Shown: in pieces, positions 1 to 10,774 of the stretch | How positions within the stretch are numbered: the first letter of the stretch is position 1 | How the letters are laid out: each line of letters begins with the position of its first letter | Assembly (NCBI RefSeq): GCF_040869045.1 | Contig: NW_027136910.1 | Span: 124,001 to 188,000 of the forward strand | Length of the DNA: 64,000 nucleotides | Origin: Eurosta solidaginis | Taxonomy: Eukaryota > Arthropoda > Insecta > Diptera > Tephritidae | Direction: 5' to 3' | The notes under the pieces: model-generated | The model's database searches: none | What the model was told of the DNA's origin: nothing | What the model saw: only the letters and a program-made list of their open reading frames with translations | Made by a program: the position numbers and the translations under genes

Positions 1-1085
1 GGTTTAATATTTAAATTATATTCTTCAAGTCTTTTGAAAACTGATTTTAAATGATTTATATGTTGATCTTCATTATCACTGGCAATAAGAATGTCATCAA
101 TGTATGTAAATACAAAATCGAAATCAGAAAATACTTCATTAATAAAGCGTTGGAAAGTTTGAGCACTGTTTCGTAAACCGAAAGGCATTCTTACGAATTC
201 AAACATTCCAAAAGGGGTAGTTATTGCAGTTTTATGAATGTCTTCTTCTGCCATTGGAATTTGGTGGTAAGCACGCACAAGATCAATTTTGGAAAAAAAT
301 TGTTTGTTTTTTAAATCAATTGTTAAATCGTGAATATGTGGTAAAGGATACCGATCTGGTGTAGTAATAAAATTAAGTCTTCGATAGTCTCCGCAAGGTC
401 TCCAATCGTTTGGTTCTTTTTTAGGAACGAGATGAAGTGGAGATGCAATAGGAGAATTTGAGGGTCTGCATATACCCGTTTTAACTAAAAATTCAAATTC
501 AGCTTTAGCAATTTTAAGTTTGATTGGATCAAGACGTCTGGGTTTCGAAAATGGTAAAATACCTTTTGTTTCTATCCTGTGAACCGTATGGTGTTTAACT
601 TTTTTAGTATAATCTGGTTCACAGGTAATAGATGGAAATTCATTAAGTAATTTTGAAAACTTATTTTCGACAATAGGAATTTTGAGTGAGAAAATATCAG
701 AAAATCCAGAAGATCCAGCAACTTTAATTTTTGTAGTAGAATCAATTATTTCTTTATTTTTAATATTGACAATAATTCCGAATTTTTCTAAAAAGTTTGC
801 TCCTAAAATTGGTGTATCAATATTCGCAATAATGAATGGAAATTCAAAATCTCTTCTTAAACCTAAATCAATTTTAAGTAGTTTTGTACCGAAAGTTTCA
901 ATTGAAGAACCGTTTGTTGCAGTCAAAGTAAGATCCGAATTTCTTTTATAAATTTTAAATTTAGAAAAAGGAATAACTGATACAACTGCACCTGTATCGA
1001 TAAGAAAATTAAGTTTATTGAATTTATCAAATATGAATAGGCGACGAGTAGGTTTAATAATAGTTCCATTATCCGTCACCGTCAT
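1..1085 (-). CDS. pol: Ty3/gypsy (CsRn1-type) pol, protease and reverse transcriptase, 3' end outside window
   Basis: The minus strand reads as one open frame from about 1085 to the window edge, with no stop seen. A frame-consistent ATG sits at 1083-1085, but the protein is probably made by frameshift from gag. The aspartic protease motif DTGA is about 30 residues after that ATG, followed by a PILGANFL flap region. Reverse transcriptase follows: a [11 protein letters not shown] box near 390-412, [12 protein letters not shown] near 260-290, and the catalytic YIDDIL near 91-108. Order PR-RT is standard for Ty3/gypsy pol. RNase H and integrase should lie beyond position 1. The absence of lesions across about 360 codons suggests a recently active copy. 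Family placement comes mainly from the adjacent gag. Confidence 0.9.
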   Translation of the reverse strand, partial: MTVTDNGTIIKPTRRLFIFDKFNKLNFLIDTGAVVSVIPFSKFKIYKRNSDLTLTATNGSSIETFGTKLLKIDLGLRRDFEFPFIIANIDTPILGANFLEKFGIIVNIKNKEIIDSTTKIKVAGSSGFSDIFSLKIPIVENKFSKLLNEFPSITCEPDYTKKVKHHTVHRIETKGILPFSKPRRLDPIKLKIAKAEFEFLVKTGICRPSNSPIASPLHLVPKKEPNDWRPCGDYRRLNFITTPDRYPLPHIHDLTIDLKNKQFFSKIDLVRAYHQIPMAEEDIHKTAITTPFGMFEFVRMPFGLRNSAQTFQRFINEVFSDFDFVFTYIDDILIASDNEDQHINHLKSVFKRLEEYNLNIK

Positions 1086-1096
1086 AATGGATCGTT

Positions 1097-2104
1097 TCAG
1101 TTTAAATTTTGTTCGTAATTTGAATTATGATTTTGATTAAAATTGCATGGGGGTATACATTTGAGAGCGTTATTCTTAAATTTTTTGTGATACCAACAAA
1201 TAGTTGTTTGTGAATTAAAATTACGATTGTTTGAAAAATTTCTTGATCCTGAAAAATTTCGAGATTTAGATCTATTTCTATCTTTAGATCTTGAACGGAT
1301 TTGTAATTGATTAATATCATTAGAAATTTTATTTAAATTTTGAAAAATAGCCGTGGTTAATTCAGTTAAATTTTTAACGCATTGTTCTAAAATATTATTA
1401 TTTATACTTGAGACTACAGGAGATTTGGAAGAATGAGGTTTATTGATTAAATCAAAAAGTTTGTCAGCTAAAATAATAATTTCATCTCTGTTTTGATTAT
1501 TATTGGAAGTCAAATGAATTTGTATTTCTTGTGGTAATTTATGAATCCACAATTTAAAGAGTAATTCTTGACTAACTATGGAGTCAGAACCTATAAGTGA
1601 TTTCATAAATCTGAATAATTCAGATGGTGAACGATCACCAAGTTCAGTTTTTGAAAATAATTGTTCTAATCGTTTTTCTTCGCTAAGAGAAAATCTTTCA
1701 CATAGAATTTTTTTGATTGTATCATATTTATTAAAAAGAGGAGGAGGGTTAATAACATCTAAAATTTTAGATATAGTATCTCGTTGGAGAGTAATTAGAA
1801 TATTTTGAAATTTTAAATTATCATCATTGATATTATTAATTTCAAATTGTCCTTCAACAAGTAAAAACCAGGCATCAGGAGAATCTTGCCAAAATTGTGG
1901 TAATTTAATAGATTTAGTAGAAGAAAAATTTGTAAAGTTATCTTGTCTTGAAGTATCTTGTGTTATATTAGAGATGATGTTTTGTGTTGTATTAATGTTA
2001 GAATTTTGAGTTGTATTGTGAGTCATGATGTTATTTGTATGGTTGATATTTTGATTTTCTGAATTTGTAAATTTACGAGTTCGTATTGGTGAACGTAGAA
2101 CCAT
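1097..2104 (-). CDS. gag: Ty3/gypsy (CsRn1-type) Gag polyprotein, 335 aa
   Basis: This is a complete ORF starting at ATG 2104 and ending in TGA at 1097-1099. The N-terminus (about 1-65) is Asn/Thr-rich low complexity. Residues about 68-180 carry the Gag capsid-like domain typical of CsRn1-type elements ([20 protein letters not shown], later [18 protein letters not shown]). A basic, SR-rich stretch precedes an unusual zinc knuckle with ligands C303, H306, C316 and C320, that is CX2HX9CX3C instead of the retroviral CX2CX4HX4C. This CHCC knuckle is a known hallmark of the CsRn1 clade. The last sense codons overlap a slippery heptamer leading into pol. No stops or frameshifts are seen. Gag packages element RNA in cytoplasmic particles. 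The clade call is by motif recall, not phylogeny. Confidence 0.9.
   Translation of the reverse strand: MVLRSPIRTRKFTNSENQNINHTNNIMTHNTTQNSNINTTQNIISNITQDTSRQDNFTNFSSTKSIKLPQFWQDSPDAWFLLVEGQFEINNINDDNLKFQNILITLQRDTISKILDVINPPPLFNKYDTIKKILCERFSLSEEKRLEQLFSKTELGDRSPSELFRFMKSLIGSDSIVSQELLFKLWIHKLPQEIQIHLTSNNNQNRDEIIILADKLFDLINKPHSSKSPVVSSINNNILEQCVKNLTELTTAIFQNLNKISNDINQLQIRSRSKDRNRSKSRNFSGSRNFSNNRNFNSQTTICWYHKKFKNNALKCIPPCNFNQNHNSNYEQNLN
1100..1106 (-). promoter_or_regulatory. Programmed -1 ribosomal frameshift site (U_UUA_AAC) between gag and pol
   Basis: On the minus strand the gag frame ends AAT TTA AAC TGA. The heptamer TTTAAAC fits X_XXY_YYZ exactly in the gag frame and sits immediately before the stop. 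Slipping back one base gives TTT AAA CTG, which is in frame with pol. U_UUA_AAC is among the most efficient known -1 slippery sequences. I could not assess a downstream pseudoknot. Confidence 0.8.
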
Positions 2105-3931
2105 ATCAAAAGAAATTTAAATGAAAAATTAGAAAATAAGAAAATATTTAAGATTTTTTTTTGGAAAGGGAGTTAACAATTTAAATAAAATATTTAATTT
2201 TATATAAAAAATAAGTACATTTAAATAACTATATTAAAATTGTTAAAATATAAAAATAATCTTAAAATAAATTTAAAAGTTTAAAAGGTTTAAAATTTTA
2301 ATTTAAATTATAATTGGAAAATTTGTAATATGATATTAAAATAAAAATTATACTTACATAAAATTAAATTAGTAAAAAAATATTCAAATTAATAAGTATT
2401 TGATTGATGATTGTAGAGATTTTGAGGGAATAAATGGCGTTTTTTGGGCGTGATAACAATTAAATTCATTGTTGTTGCTGTTCATGCAATGGCTTTGTTG
2501 TTTTCTTTATGAATCTCATCATTTTCATCGTGATGTCTTATACTTTAAATCCGTTCTTGTGTGTATTTTGCGTAAAATTGTTGTAACAGCTCTTGTTGTA
2601 GTGAAGTGGAAAACTTAACTATTGTTTTAAGCGTAGTATATTGTTTTTAGAGTTCTTTATTAATTAACGATTCGTAGAAAAATTTTATTTTTATTTATGT
2701 TGCATAAAATTTATAGCATGTCTACTAGTAAATTTCTGCTATAAGTACTTTATGTTTTATTTGATTGTCCGCACTTATTTTTTGTTTTTGTTTCGTATAT
2801 AGAATTTACAGCGACTGTTATATGCAATTTGCACAAAATATTGTTTATTAATTGAAGTATATTTAAGTTTCATTTTTTTTTAAAATCGATGTGCGATTTA
2901 CAATTATGGTACTATGATTTAACTTTTTAATTTTTTTATTGTTTCTTTAAAAGTTTTAACAATTGGTTAAACTATTTTGTTTATCAAATCTGCTAAAATT
3001 TGATTTCCGTTTTCGGGTGTTTCCACACAGTCCATCTACGAATGTCTACGGACTTTCACTTATTTTCACAATAGTAAATGTTTTAAGCACTTTCAAAACG
3101 AAATATTTTTAAAGTTAATTATAGCTTCGTATTATAATCACTAAATTCATAATTTTTTGTTGATGGCGAATGTATTTCCAAATTGGATTTTAAGTAAACA
3201 AACTGATGGCTGTTCGTTTAGTCTGTTTCGCACAACTATTTAAATCGTTGTAAATATGACGGAGTAGTTACTTTAAAATTGCGAAATTTTTTGTTCAAAA
3301 ATCATTTATCACAAGCACGAGGTATTATATATACAAGCACGGACAGATATAGATTTAGATAATAAATGCATTTTAATTAAAAATTAGCGAATGGAAATTT
3401 TCGTAATCATTACAGTCATTAATGAAATAAAATATTTGTGCAGGATCGTTGGTAGGATCGCCAATATATCAACATTCAAGTTGATATTTTAAAAAAATCT
3501 TTTATTTTGATTTTAAGTATAAAAATTTATTTTTGTTTATTTTTGAGTTTAGATATTTTCCAACTAATTAGAATTTTCTTTTTTTGAAGTTATTCAAAAT
3601 TTTAAGTTAACACGAAAACTCAATTAAAATTATTTTAAAAATTAAAGTAAAGAGTACAAAGTAGTTAACACTATAATTACATACGTAAGGTAACATGTTC
3701 TCAGTATACGTTTTGCATCTTTTTAATAAATGAAGTATACGGAACTTTCAATTGACAACTTACGGCAATTTGTGTCATGGTTTGCGTAGTTTCAGTTCAA
3801 AACTTTATGGAAGTATTTTCTTAGCTTATTGAAAATAAAAAGGAATAAGGAATTTAATTGACGAAATTTCATAAAAATTGCCACTTCTGTTTTCGTGTTT
3901 GCTGCTGTATATGTCATAAAAAGTATTGATT
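2105..3931. other. AT-rich non-coding stretch, probable 5' leader/LTR of the Ty3/gypsy element in part
   Basis: No convincing coding frame. As gag starts at 2104 on the minus strand, the leader and 5' LTR must lie at higher coordinates. I could not find an unambiguous primer-binding site or LTR boundary because the partner LTR is outside the window. A small hairpin (ATCAAC/GTTGAT) lies near 3467-3485. Confidence 0.4.
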
Positions 3932-4699
3932 TTATTTATTTGTTAAAAGTGTGTTTCTTAATGTTACTCGTGAAGGCAAAACGTACCGAGGATTCAAGCA
4001 TTGTGTAAAAGATCTGAATCCGTTATCTTCGACAATCCTAAGGGGTTGCATATCTGTGGCAATCATTCTAATCAAAGCATAATCCAGTTGTTTTTTTCGC
4101 TCATCTACAGACTGAGACTTCCTTATATTGTTGCTATTAGGTTCAAAAAAGGATTCTATAAGAGCTGCTGATGAAGACATTTCCATCAACGTTGGATGTG
4201 ACCGCTTCAAATGATTTAACAAATTGGTTGTATTTCCACCTGTTTCGCATTTTTTGCTGCACAATTTTCAATTCGCAGCATCGACCTGCACCAGACAAAG
4301 ATCTGCGTATCTTTGCATTACTTATAAGATTAAATTCCCCTTCAGGGTCACTTTCAATTGGCTTACTAGAATCTAAAAATGTGGTATTAATTAGTTTTCA
4401 TTTCGTACTGAACACAATATCATACCACAAAATAGATAAACACAAGTTCAATATATTGTTTACCAGAAGTGCGAAGAAATCTCTTCATCTTTCTTCTTTC
4501 TCTCGAAGCCACCAACACAATAAAGCTAAATTCATAAAAACAAAAATTACAGAATATGTATTTCCTGAAGCGTTCGTAAAGTATATAGTGATGAAAACTT
4601 CGATGCCTAAAAAATCGAACGATTTAAAAAAAAATCGATTCTACATTTCTAAAAAAAACATCGATTAAATCGATTAAGAATCGAATCGAAATCCAGCTC
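3932..4699 (-). mobile_element. hAT transposon 5' fragment: BED zinc finger end and transposase N-terminus
   Basis: The minus-strand frame 4264 to 3932 (110 codons) ends a BED zinc finger (TGGNTTNLLNHLKRSHP, with the H-x4-H pair) and continues into the usual hAT segment LDYALIRMIATDMQPLRIVEDNGF and LNPRYVLPSR. It stops abruptly where a full transposase would run several hundred residues further. The start of the BED finger upstream of 4264 is out of frame, so a frameshift or decay is present. A plausible 5' terminus, TAGAGCTGGATTTCGATTCG, reads on the minus strand from about 4699, in the right place and orientation. No matching 3' terminus was found near 3900, so the copy is 3'-truncated. Confidence 0.75.
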
Positions 4700-5480
4700 T
4701 AACAAGTAGTTTGTACCACACACTCCTACTTACGTGGTGGGTTCAACTTCTTTTAGCTCAACACCGTACTCCCTCACTTGGTGTTTCTTTGGGGAGTGTT
4801 GGGCTGTGGTTGGTTGGATATTTAGCACCACATAAATCTTTCACGGATTCGCAATGTGATTTATGTTGATGTAAAGTTTTTCTACAAAAATATGCAAAAA
4901 TACTTAGACAATGCGAAATATGTTTGGATGCCTGTAGCCCTGCTTCGTATTCGCTATGATGAAGATGTTGTTACTAACATAATGGCAAGATAAAATCTAT
5001 ATAGCAGCTAAATAAGTTATTTAAGCTGCTGTCGAAGCATTGTAGTTAGGCTTTATTTTTCAAAAAATGTTGCTTAGGCATTTTTAAAACAAACGTGTTG
5101 TGCATACACACATAAATACATACAAACTAATGAGAGATTGGGAAAAGCTGCAATCCGCACAATTTAGAACTTATACATACCATTTAAGTTAATTGTTATT
5201 TGTCGATTGGAAACCTAAAAAACACATTTCAGTTTGTCTGGGACCGATCATAATACACCCCGTTGTAAGTTTAGCTTTGTTACATTAGTTATGAATTTCA
5301 CGTCTCTAACCATGGGTGTGCAGTCAGCTACTCCAAGATCTAAGGTTAAGTGATAAGCCTAGGATGAGATATTTTCACTCTGATAACAACCACGACAAAC
5401 GTTGTAGAGACTATGTTCCCAAATACTAAGCTTGAATGTCTGAGCAATTTCATAGAAAGCCACCGATGGTGATTGTTTTA
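4700..5480. other. No gene recognised
   Basis: Mixed-composition sequence between the hAT fragment and a possible LINE endonuclease relic. I see no coding frame, inverted termini or tandem structure that I can support. Confidence 0.5.
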
Positions 5481-5700
5481 CGTCCAAGGTAAGGCAAACG
5501 TTTAACACCACCAATAGACAGGAAGCATGATAAACACGGCCAGGTACTACGACGCCTCGCGTGAAGCACAGAGCGAAGGAAGCGCCAAAAATAGGCACGG
5601 TATTGGTTATGTGATGGGAAAGAGACTTCGCAGCCAAGTATTGTACTTCACGGTTGCGAACGAGCGACTTATTACTATTTGTGCCATGGGAAGGGTTTTT
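5481..5700 (+). mobile_element. Probable LINE apurinic-type endonuclease domain fragment
   Basis: The plus frame from 5527 contains YYDASREAQSEGSAKNRHGI, then GYVMGKRLRSQ and VLYFTVANERLITI. This resembles the middle of non-LTR retrotransposon endonucleases, where a G(I/V)G(F/Y) V..(K/R)RLR strand is followed by a VNERL.TI strand. Only about 60 residues fit; neither the N-terminal catalytic residues nor a reverse transcriptase is seen nearby. Frames around it are broken. The clade cannot be assigned. Confidence 0.35.
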
Positions 5701-5760
5701 TCAATGTATCATTTATCTGCGTCTACATACTACAATACATTGCAGATGAGGTGGATATGA

Positions 5761-6322
5761 TTCTTTCTATGATAAGCTAGAAAATAAAATGACTATCTCG
5801 CAATCATATCAAAATCATGCTTGACGACTTAAACACCAGGGTGTGCAGGAAGGGGTTTTTAGTTCTAGAATCAGAAAACCAATCTTCCTTTCTCAATGGG
5901 CCTTTTAATCACTACGTATCGACGAAGCCATGGCGCAACTATATAAAGGACGGCCGAAAATCCGCTGATTGATACTATTTTTTAATATAGTTTCACTTCA
6001 ACCTCCGCGCATGGTATTACAAAAACAAAGCACATGGAATTTCAATTTATGTTTATATGTATTTTGCCGTAGTGTCACCTTCTCTGGTTTCGCCATGGCC
6101 GAAGCGTACACCATCAGCTCCGACTAACAAGTTCTGAACGGGCGGAGTGCGCTTTTTGTTTGATGGAATTATCACCACCTTCAATTTCGAAAAGTGCTAA
6201 GATTCTTGAATATGTTTGTATGTATTTATATTTAAACAAAATACCTAAATTCAGGTCCTTGTTCGATTCTTGCAAGTAAATGGTGAGCATAACTTGTTAG
6301 TTTGCGAACTATTTGACTAGAT
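5761..6322. other. No gene recognised
   Basis: Non-coding by inspection; no repeats or motifs that I can support. Confidence 0.45.
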
Positions 6323-6580
6323 GTATCCTATAAGAAGAGTTGGAGGTAGGGTAATACTTTACACGTGTGTGAGTGGGCCTAGGTTTGGCCGCATGTGGAT
6401 AAATGCGACAATGGTTTGCTTCTGGGAAGTTGTATGCGAAACTCTTCCGATTGTAACCTATAAGAAAGATTGGAGTTTAGGGTATAGGTGATCCGGGGAT
6501 GAGGGAGCCTAGGTTTGCTTGTACATGGGATGGTAGGACGACCGTTTTCTACTGGAAAACACATCCGACTAGCGTAACTG
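6323..6580. repeat. Diverged tandem duplication, two ~130-bp units
   Basis: Two successive segments (about 6323-6452 and 6453-6580) share ordered blocks: CCTATAAGAA..GA.TTGGAG near the start, GAG.G.GCCTAGGTTTG in the middle, and a TTCT.. GGAA..G..T..CGA near the end. They are well diverged. A minus-strand ORF across them is a by-product. Confidence 0.6.
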
Positions 6581-7547
6581 CAGACTTTCTTAAAACCCAG
6601 TCATCCGAGTTATGCACCTTTACTAAACTGTCCACCTTTTTTAAGAATTAGACCAATGCAGCCAGTATTTAATGCCATGTTATGTTGTGGAGTATATTCA
6701 GGAAAAAAACTTCCTAACTTAAACACAGAAGGTCCTATATTTTTTTTTTCTATGGACTGTTTTCAAAAAAGGACAAAGCCAAACCTCTTTTTAATTATTT
6801 TTAAAGATTTGCGTTTAGCACTGTTTTCATCAAATTTTGATTTGCCTTAAAAAGTATGATGAGATTATTGTTATAGATTACTCATCTAGCTTTTATTCGA
6901 CAGTCACGGCTCTGTAGTAGTCACACGTATTAGGGCTTTTTTCTTTGAATCTGTAAAAACTTATTAGTGCATCTAAGTATAAGAATACCATACGCGATTT
7001 TTTAGACAAAATGTAATTAAAGGCAATCAGCCAAAAACCGTCTTGTGAGCTTATTCGTCACAAGACAGCCGGCGGCATTATCAACCCTTATATTTACAGT
7101 CATCAGCCAACGTCTATTTGCTTAAAAAGTTATCATTTTTATTTATGATACGCGTTTAGTTTTATTTATCAATTTTTTTTGTTTTTTTTAATGCAAAGTT
7201 AATGGCAAAGGGTTAAATCCTTTAATAGCTGCTAAAAGTTGGTAGCAAAAAAAAAACAACAACAACGAAGAGCATCACGAAAGTTTTCAAATTAAATTAA
7301 AAATTGTTGATGACTCAAGCACTTTCGCTGATTTGGGTGAAATAAAAAAAAAAAAGATTCCAAATATGACATTTGCTATTAAGTGTCAATAAATCAAAGA
7401 TTTTTAAATGATAAGGGTTTAACAAAATTAATAATAATAAACTGACAAAAGTAGCATATATTAGGATAAATTTAGTTTTTCAAATGCAATTGCTTGTTTG
7501 AATAATATTCTAATAATATTCGGCAAAATTTAAATTGTTTAAACTTT
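6581..7547. other. No gene recognised; one perfect 9-bp hairpin at 7040-7066
   Basis: AT-rich, with poly-A and poly-T runs. A GTCTTGTGA / TCACAAGAC stem with a 9-nt loop lies at 7040-7066 and is flanked by the repeated word ATCAGCCAA (near 7026 and 7103). No coding content seen. Confidence 0.5.
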
Positions 7548-7813
7548 TAAGATCGCGGGCGGGAATCGAGCTCAAGGCCTAACAATAATTATTTTATCAT
7601 TTTTATTGTTATGATAAATTTTTTCTTAATTGAAAAAATTATCAAATTAAAATAGAAGAAAGAAGAAATTTAGACAACTGCCAAAGCTCGTTGTATAGAT
7701 CCATTTCGGGAACTGCTAAATTCCTGAAGCGGCAGCGTTTAGGCGCCGCTGCTATAACAATGTTGAAATAATTATTGTTAGGCCTTGAGCTCGATTCCAA
7801 CCCGCGATCTTAC
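7548..7813. repeat. MITE/foldback element with ~47-bp terminal inverted repeats
   Basis: The left end (7548-7595, AAGATCGCGGGCGGGAATCG onward) and right end (7767-7813) are inverted copies differing at about two positions. A second, shorter inverted pair (AGCGGCAGC / GCGCCGCT) lies in the interior. Total length is about 266 bp with no ORF. Each arm contains a B-box-like word (AGCTCGATTCC on one strand), so a pair of inverted tRNA-related ends is an alternative reading. No clear target duplication was identified. Confidence 0.7.
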
Positions 7814-7974
7814 AAATCAGTAGGCCGATATAACAGCAAAAATTGTTAAATTTTTATAAGCATATTTTAAGAAGGCATGGCAATGGCAGATGGTGTCCAA
7901 ATAACTTACTATGAAAAAAGTTTTTCAAGTACTGATTCAAAATAAAAAAAATAATAAAAAAATATCTATACCTA

Positions 7975-8672
7975 CATGCATATGGGGTATTCCATCCCAT
8001 TTCGATCAATTTTGAATCCGACCCCTTTAGAATTGGCTGAAAGTTTTTCTTCTTTTTCTAGCTTACGAAAGACGGTTTTCAGAATTTTTTAAAATTTTTT
8101 CATCCAACTCAAAAAAAGTTATGAATTTTTAAAGAAAACACCGTTTTTGTTTTCAAAATGCTATAACTTTTTCAAAAATTGACCGTTTGGGATCTTTTTT
8201 TTTTAAATTTGTTTTAAATGTACTTTTCGGAAACATTACAAAAAAATTTTAAAGTTTTTTTTTTTTTTTGTAATTTTTCAGTTTTTCGAGATTTTTCGAA
8301 TTTCGCCATTTTTTTTCTCATAAAAAACTTCAATCAATTCTGCGATCATCCGGAGTGGGCCGATTATTTTTTTTTTTTTTTATTTAATTGAAAAAAAAAC
8401 TTAAACATTTTTTTGTATTTTTTCCGAAAAGTACATTTAAAACAAATTTAAAAAAAAAAAAGATCCCAAACGGTCAATTTTTGAAAAAGTTATAGCATTT
8501 TGAAAACAAAAACGGTGTTTTTTTAAAAATTCATAACTTTTTTTGAGTTGGATGAAAAAATTCTGAAAAACGTCTTTCGTAAGCTAGAAAAAGAAGAAAA
8601 ACTTTCAGCCAATTCTAAAGCGGGCGGGTTCAAAATTGGTCGAAATGAGATGGAATACCCCATATGAATGTA
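7975..8672. repeat. Long inverted repeat (~290-bp arms, ~130-bp spacer)
   Basis: The left arm runs from CATATGGGGTATTCCATCCC (about 7979) to about 8265; the right arm runs from about 8395 to the complementary GGGATGGAATACCCCATATG-like end near 8666. Matching blocks continue along the arms, including TAGAATTGGCTGAAAG, AAAACGGTG and GATCCCAAACGGTCA. Poly-A/T tracts account for most length differences. Transcription through it would give a long hairpin RNA. It could be a foldback transposon or an inverted duplication. A minus-strand ORF at 8523-8732 lies inside an arm and is not considered a gene. Confidence 0.85.
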
Positions 8673-8795
8673 AAAGATATTTTTTAGCGCAATCCATCTG
8701 TAGTTGCTACGCACAGAAGATTCAAATATCAAATTTTGTTTGCAACAAACTACGTGAGGTCATAACAAAGCCATTATGACAAAGTAGGAAAAAGA

Positions 8796-8868
8796 GGGGA
8801 TGTAGCTCAGATGGTAGAGCGCTCGCTTAGCATGTGAGAGGTACGAGGATCGATGCCTCGCATCTCCA
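8796..8868 (+). tRNA. tRNA-Ala (anticodon AGC)
   Basis: A 73-nt cloverleaf: acceptor GGGGATG pairs with CATCTCC (one G-U) plus discriminator A; D-arm with the A box TAGCTCAGATGG; anticodon arm GCTCGCTTAGCATGTGAG gives AGC; T-arm CGAGG/CCTCG with loop ATCGATG, the usual variant for insect tRNA-Ala. A T-rich tract follows about 30 nt downstream for RNA polymerase III termination. It has no intron and no encoded CCA. It appears functional. Confidence 0.95.
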
Positions 8869-9213
8869 ACCTCATTTCTTGTTTTATATTTAATTTTTAT
8901 TTTAAGTTTTTTTGCCATTTTTGGCATTAGTTCAAATAAATTTGGGAAATATATAATGCGAATGGTAAATTATATAGTTTAACTAGCCTATAAAGTTATA
9001 GGTATAGTTATTGCAGGCTTTTGGTGAACCCAAACGCTTTTTTTCTCAATTTACGTCTGTTGTTTTATTTTGAATTAAAGTAAATGAATTATTTTTGGGT
9101 TTTGTTAATAGCCTTCTAAGTTTATCTTAACTTTCTGGCTTTCTGGTTAATTATTGAGCTCAAGGACGCAAGGATAAATAAAAAACCATGTATTTTTATA
9201 TAATTGGTCGATA

Positions 9214-9242
9214 TTTCGGTTTCAATCTGAAACCATCATCAG
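9214..9242 (-). ncRNA. Hammerhead-ribozyme-like motif in Penelope terminal segment
   Basis: Minus strand: CTGATGA (9236-9242), then GGTTTC-AGATT-GAAACC as a 6-bp stem, then GAAA (9214-9217), i.e. the hammerhead core order around stem II. Hammerhead motifs are known from Penelope-like element termini. Against it: the base pair closing stem II next to the core is U/C, and stems I and III are not clear by eye. Confidence 0.35.
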
Positions 9243-9497
9243 GACTAAAAAAACACAAAATATAATAACAAACATTAGGCAAACATAAAAATAGCAGGTG
9301 GATATTTTGCATATGGGCATATTTCATAAACAAATACAACTTACACGAATCAATGTACTTGATCGACTGATCATATGTTCGAACAGATGAATGAACAAAG
9401 ACAAAACAGGAGAAAAGGTAAACAAAATTAAAGTACAGTAAGTATAAACAAATTTTCTTAAAGCATGTACAGTCAAGTATAAACAAAATTAACAATA

Positions 9498-10654
9498 GCC
9501 GTGTTTTTTAACACGCGTATATCCGTTTACGCTTAAACTTGATATGGAATGCTGAGCGACAAACTTTAAACACACCTCCGAAATTGCTGCTCATAAATTT
9601 TGTCCTACTAAAATTCAATACGCATTATACTCAGATGTAACTGAAATATGTGTCTTTGTTTCACCCTCTACACTAATTCTATAGTTACGTTCCATTGAGA
9701 CTTGAGCGAGATACGGATAGAAATTTAACATGCAAATGCAACAACAACGTTGTGATCCTGATATTTATCTGGTTCAATTTCTGATCCGTATAGCAGTTCT
9801 GTTCGTTTCGTTTTCTGTAGTACATTTTTTGACAGCTAACCACTTTTGAGTTGGTAGCACTCATGGCTCAACTATATGGTTGGTTCATCTCTACAGCAAC
9901 AACAAACATTTGTTCACATTGCCAAAATCAGAGTGTTGCTGTTAGACGAATGGAATGGAATGAAAACATAAAACTTAGCAGCATTTGTATGTAGTAAGAA
10001 AATGTTGTAAATTCGTTGGTTTCATTTTAAGTTTGCCATCTCCTTCTGACAATCCCTACTACAGTGATATGAAAAAAATAAAATCAGCTGGTGAGATGAG
10101 CCAACCATATAGTTGAGCCATTGTAGCACTGAACTAAATATGTGTACATTTGTGTATACATAAAAGAATTCGCCATATTTAAAAGCAAAAACACTGAAAG
10201 AGTAAAAAACTTGAAGATGATGTAAGGAAAATAAATAGTTTGCTTACGTGCGAAACTATTTAAATGTTAATAATTCCATCAGTATCTTAAAATTTTGTGT
10301 ACGTTTCTTCTTATTTTCAACAAAACAGATGTTTTATATTAGTGCTGCCAGTTCTCATAAAGTTGATCCAGATCGTTCCAATGAGATTTGAGCCAGAGCC
10401 AGAGCTCGATAAACCAATGGAACGGCCCTTATGTATTCTATATGTGTCCACAATTCATCGCAACTGATTCAGCTATATGTTATACCCTATGGCCATCAGA
10501 GCGTTGCGTCTCCGCTTTTCGGTACACCCTGTTGCTGTAGCTAGTTGTTTAACCACAGCCGATAGATGGGTCTCCTAAGCATTATCTAAGCGAAGATAGG
10601 CGTTTTTTTTACACGCGCAAACGAAACGTATACGCGCGTGTTAAAAAACACGGC
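9498..10654. mobile_element. TIR DNA element (1157 bp) flanked by TA, nested in Penelope
   Basis: Ends are inverted copies: GCCGTGTTTTTTAACACGCG on the left and its complement on the right, each flanked by TA (9496-9497 and 10655-10656). The similarity extends diverged into the subterminal region (a T-T-A-CG-rich segment, and a CGTTCCA.TGAGA.TTGAG block near 9689 and 10377). There is no transposase ORF, so it is non-autonomous. A TA duplication suggests mobilisation by a Tc1/mariner-type or similar transposase; this is inference. It contains a further MITE. Confidence 0.75.
9862..10122. mobile_element. hAT-type MITE (261 bp), nested in the 9498-10654 element
   Basis: Terminal inverted repeats of about 30 bp (left ATGGCTCAACTATATGGTTG, right complement) are flanked by a perfect 8-bp direct repeat GTAGCACT at 9854-9861 and 10123-10130. 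An 8-bp duplication is characteristic of hAT transposases. No ORF inside. Confidence 0.85.
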
Positions 10655-10774
10655 TAGTATATGTAACAACAAACAATAAGAACAAATTTCAAATCATCTT
10701 CTTGCTATTTTGTTGTTGTCGCCAAATATGTGGGTAGCGGGATATTCGCCGTCGTTTAATGAACACTGCTCAAC

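Noticed and set aside
2105..3931. 5' LTR and primer-binding site of the Ty3/gypsy element
   Set aside because: No convincing tRNA-complementary sequence or LTR boundary could be fixed without the partner LTR.
4171..4668. 165-codon plus-strand ORF
   Set aside because: Antisense to the hAT BED/transposase fragment, with no recognised domain.
8523..8732. 69-codon minus-strand ORF
   Set aside because: Lies in an arm of the long inverted repeat; no support as a gene.
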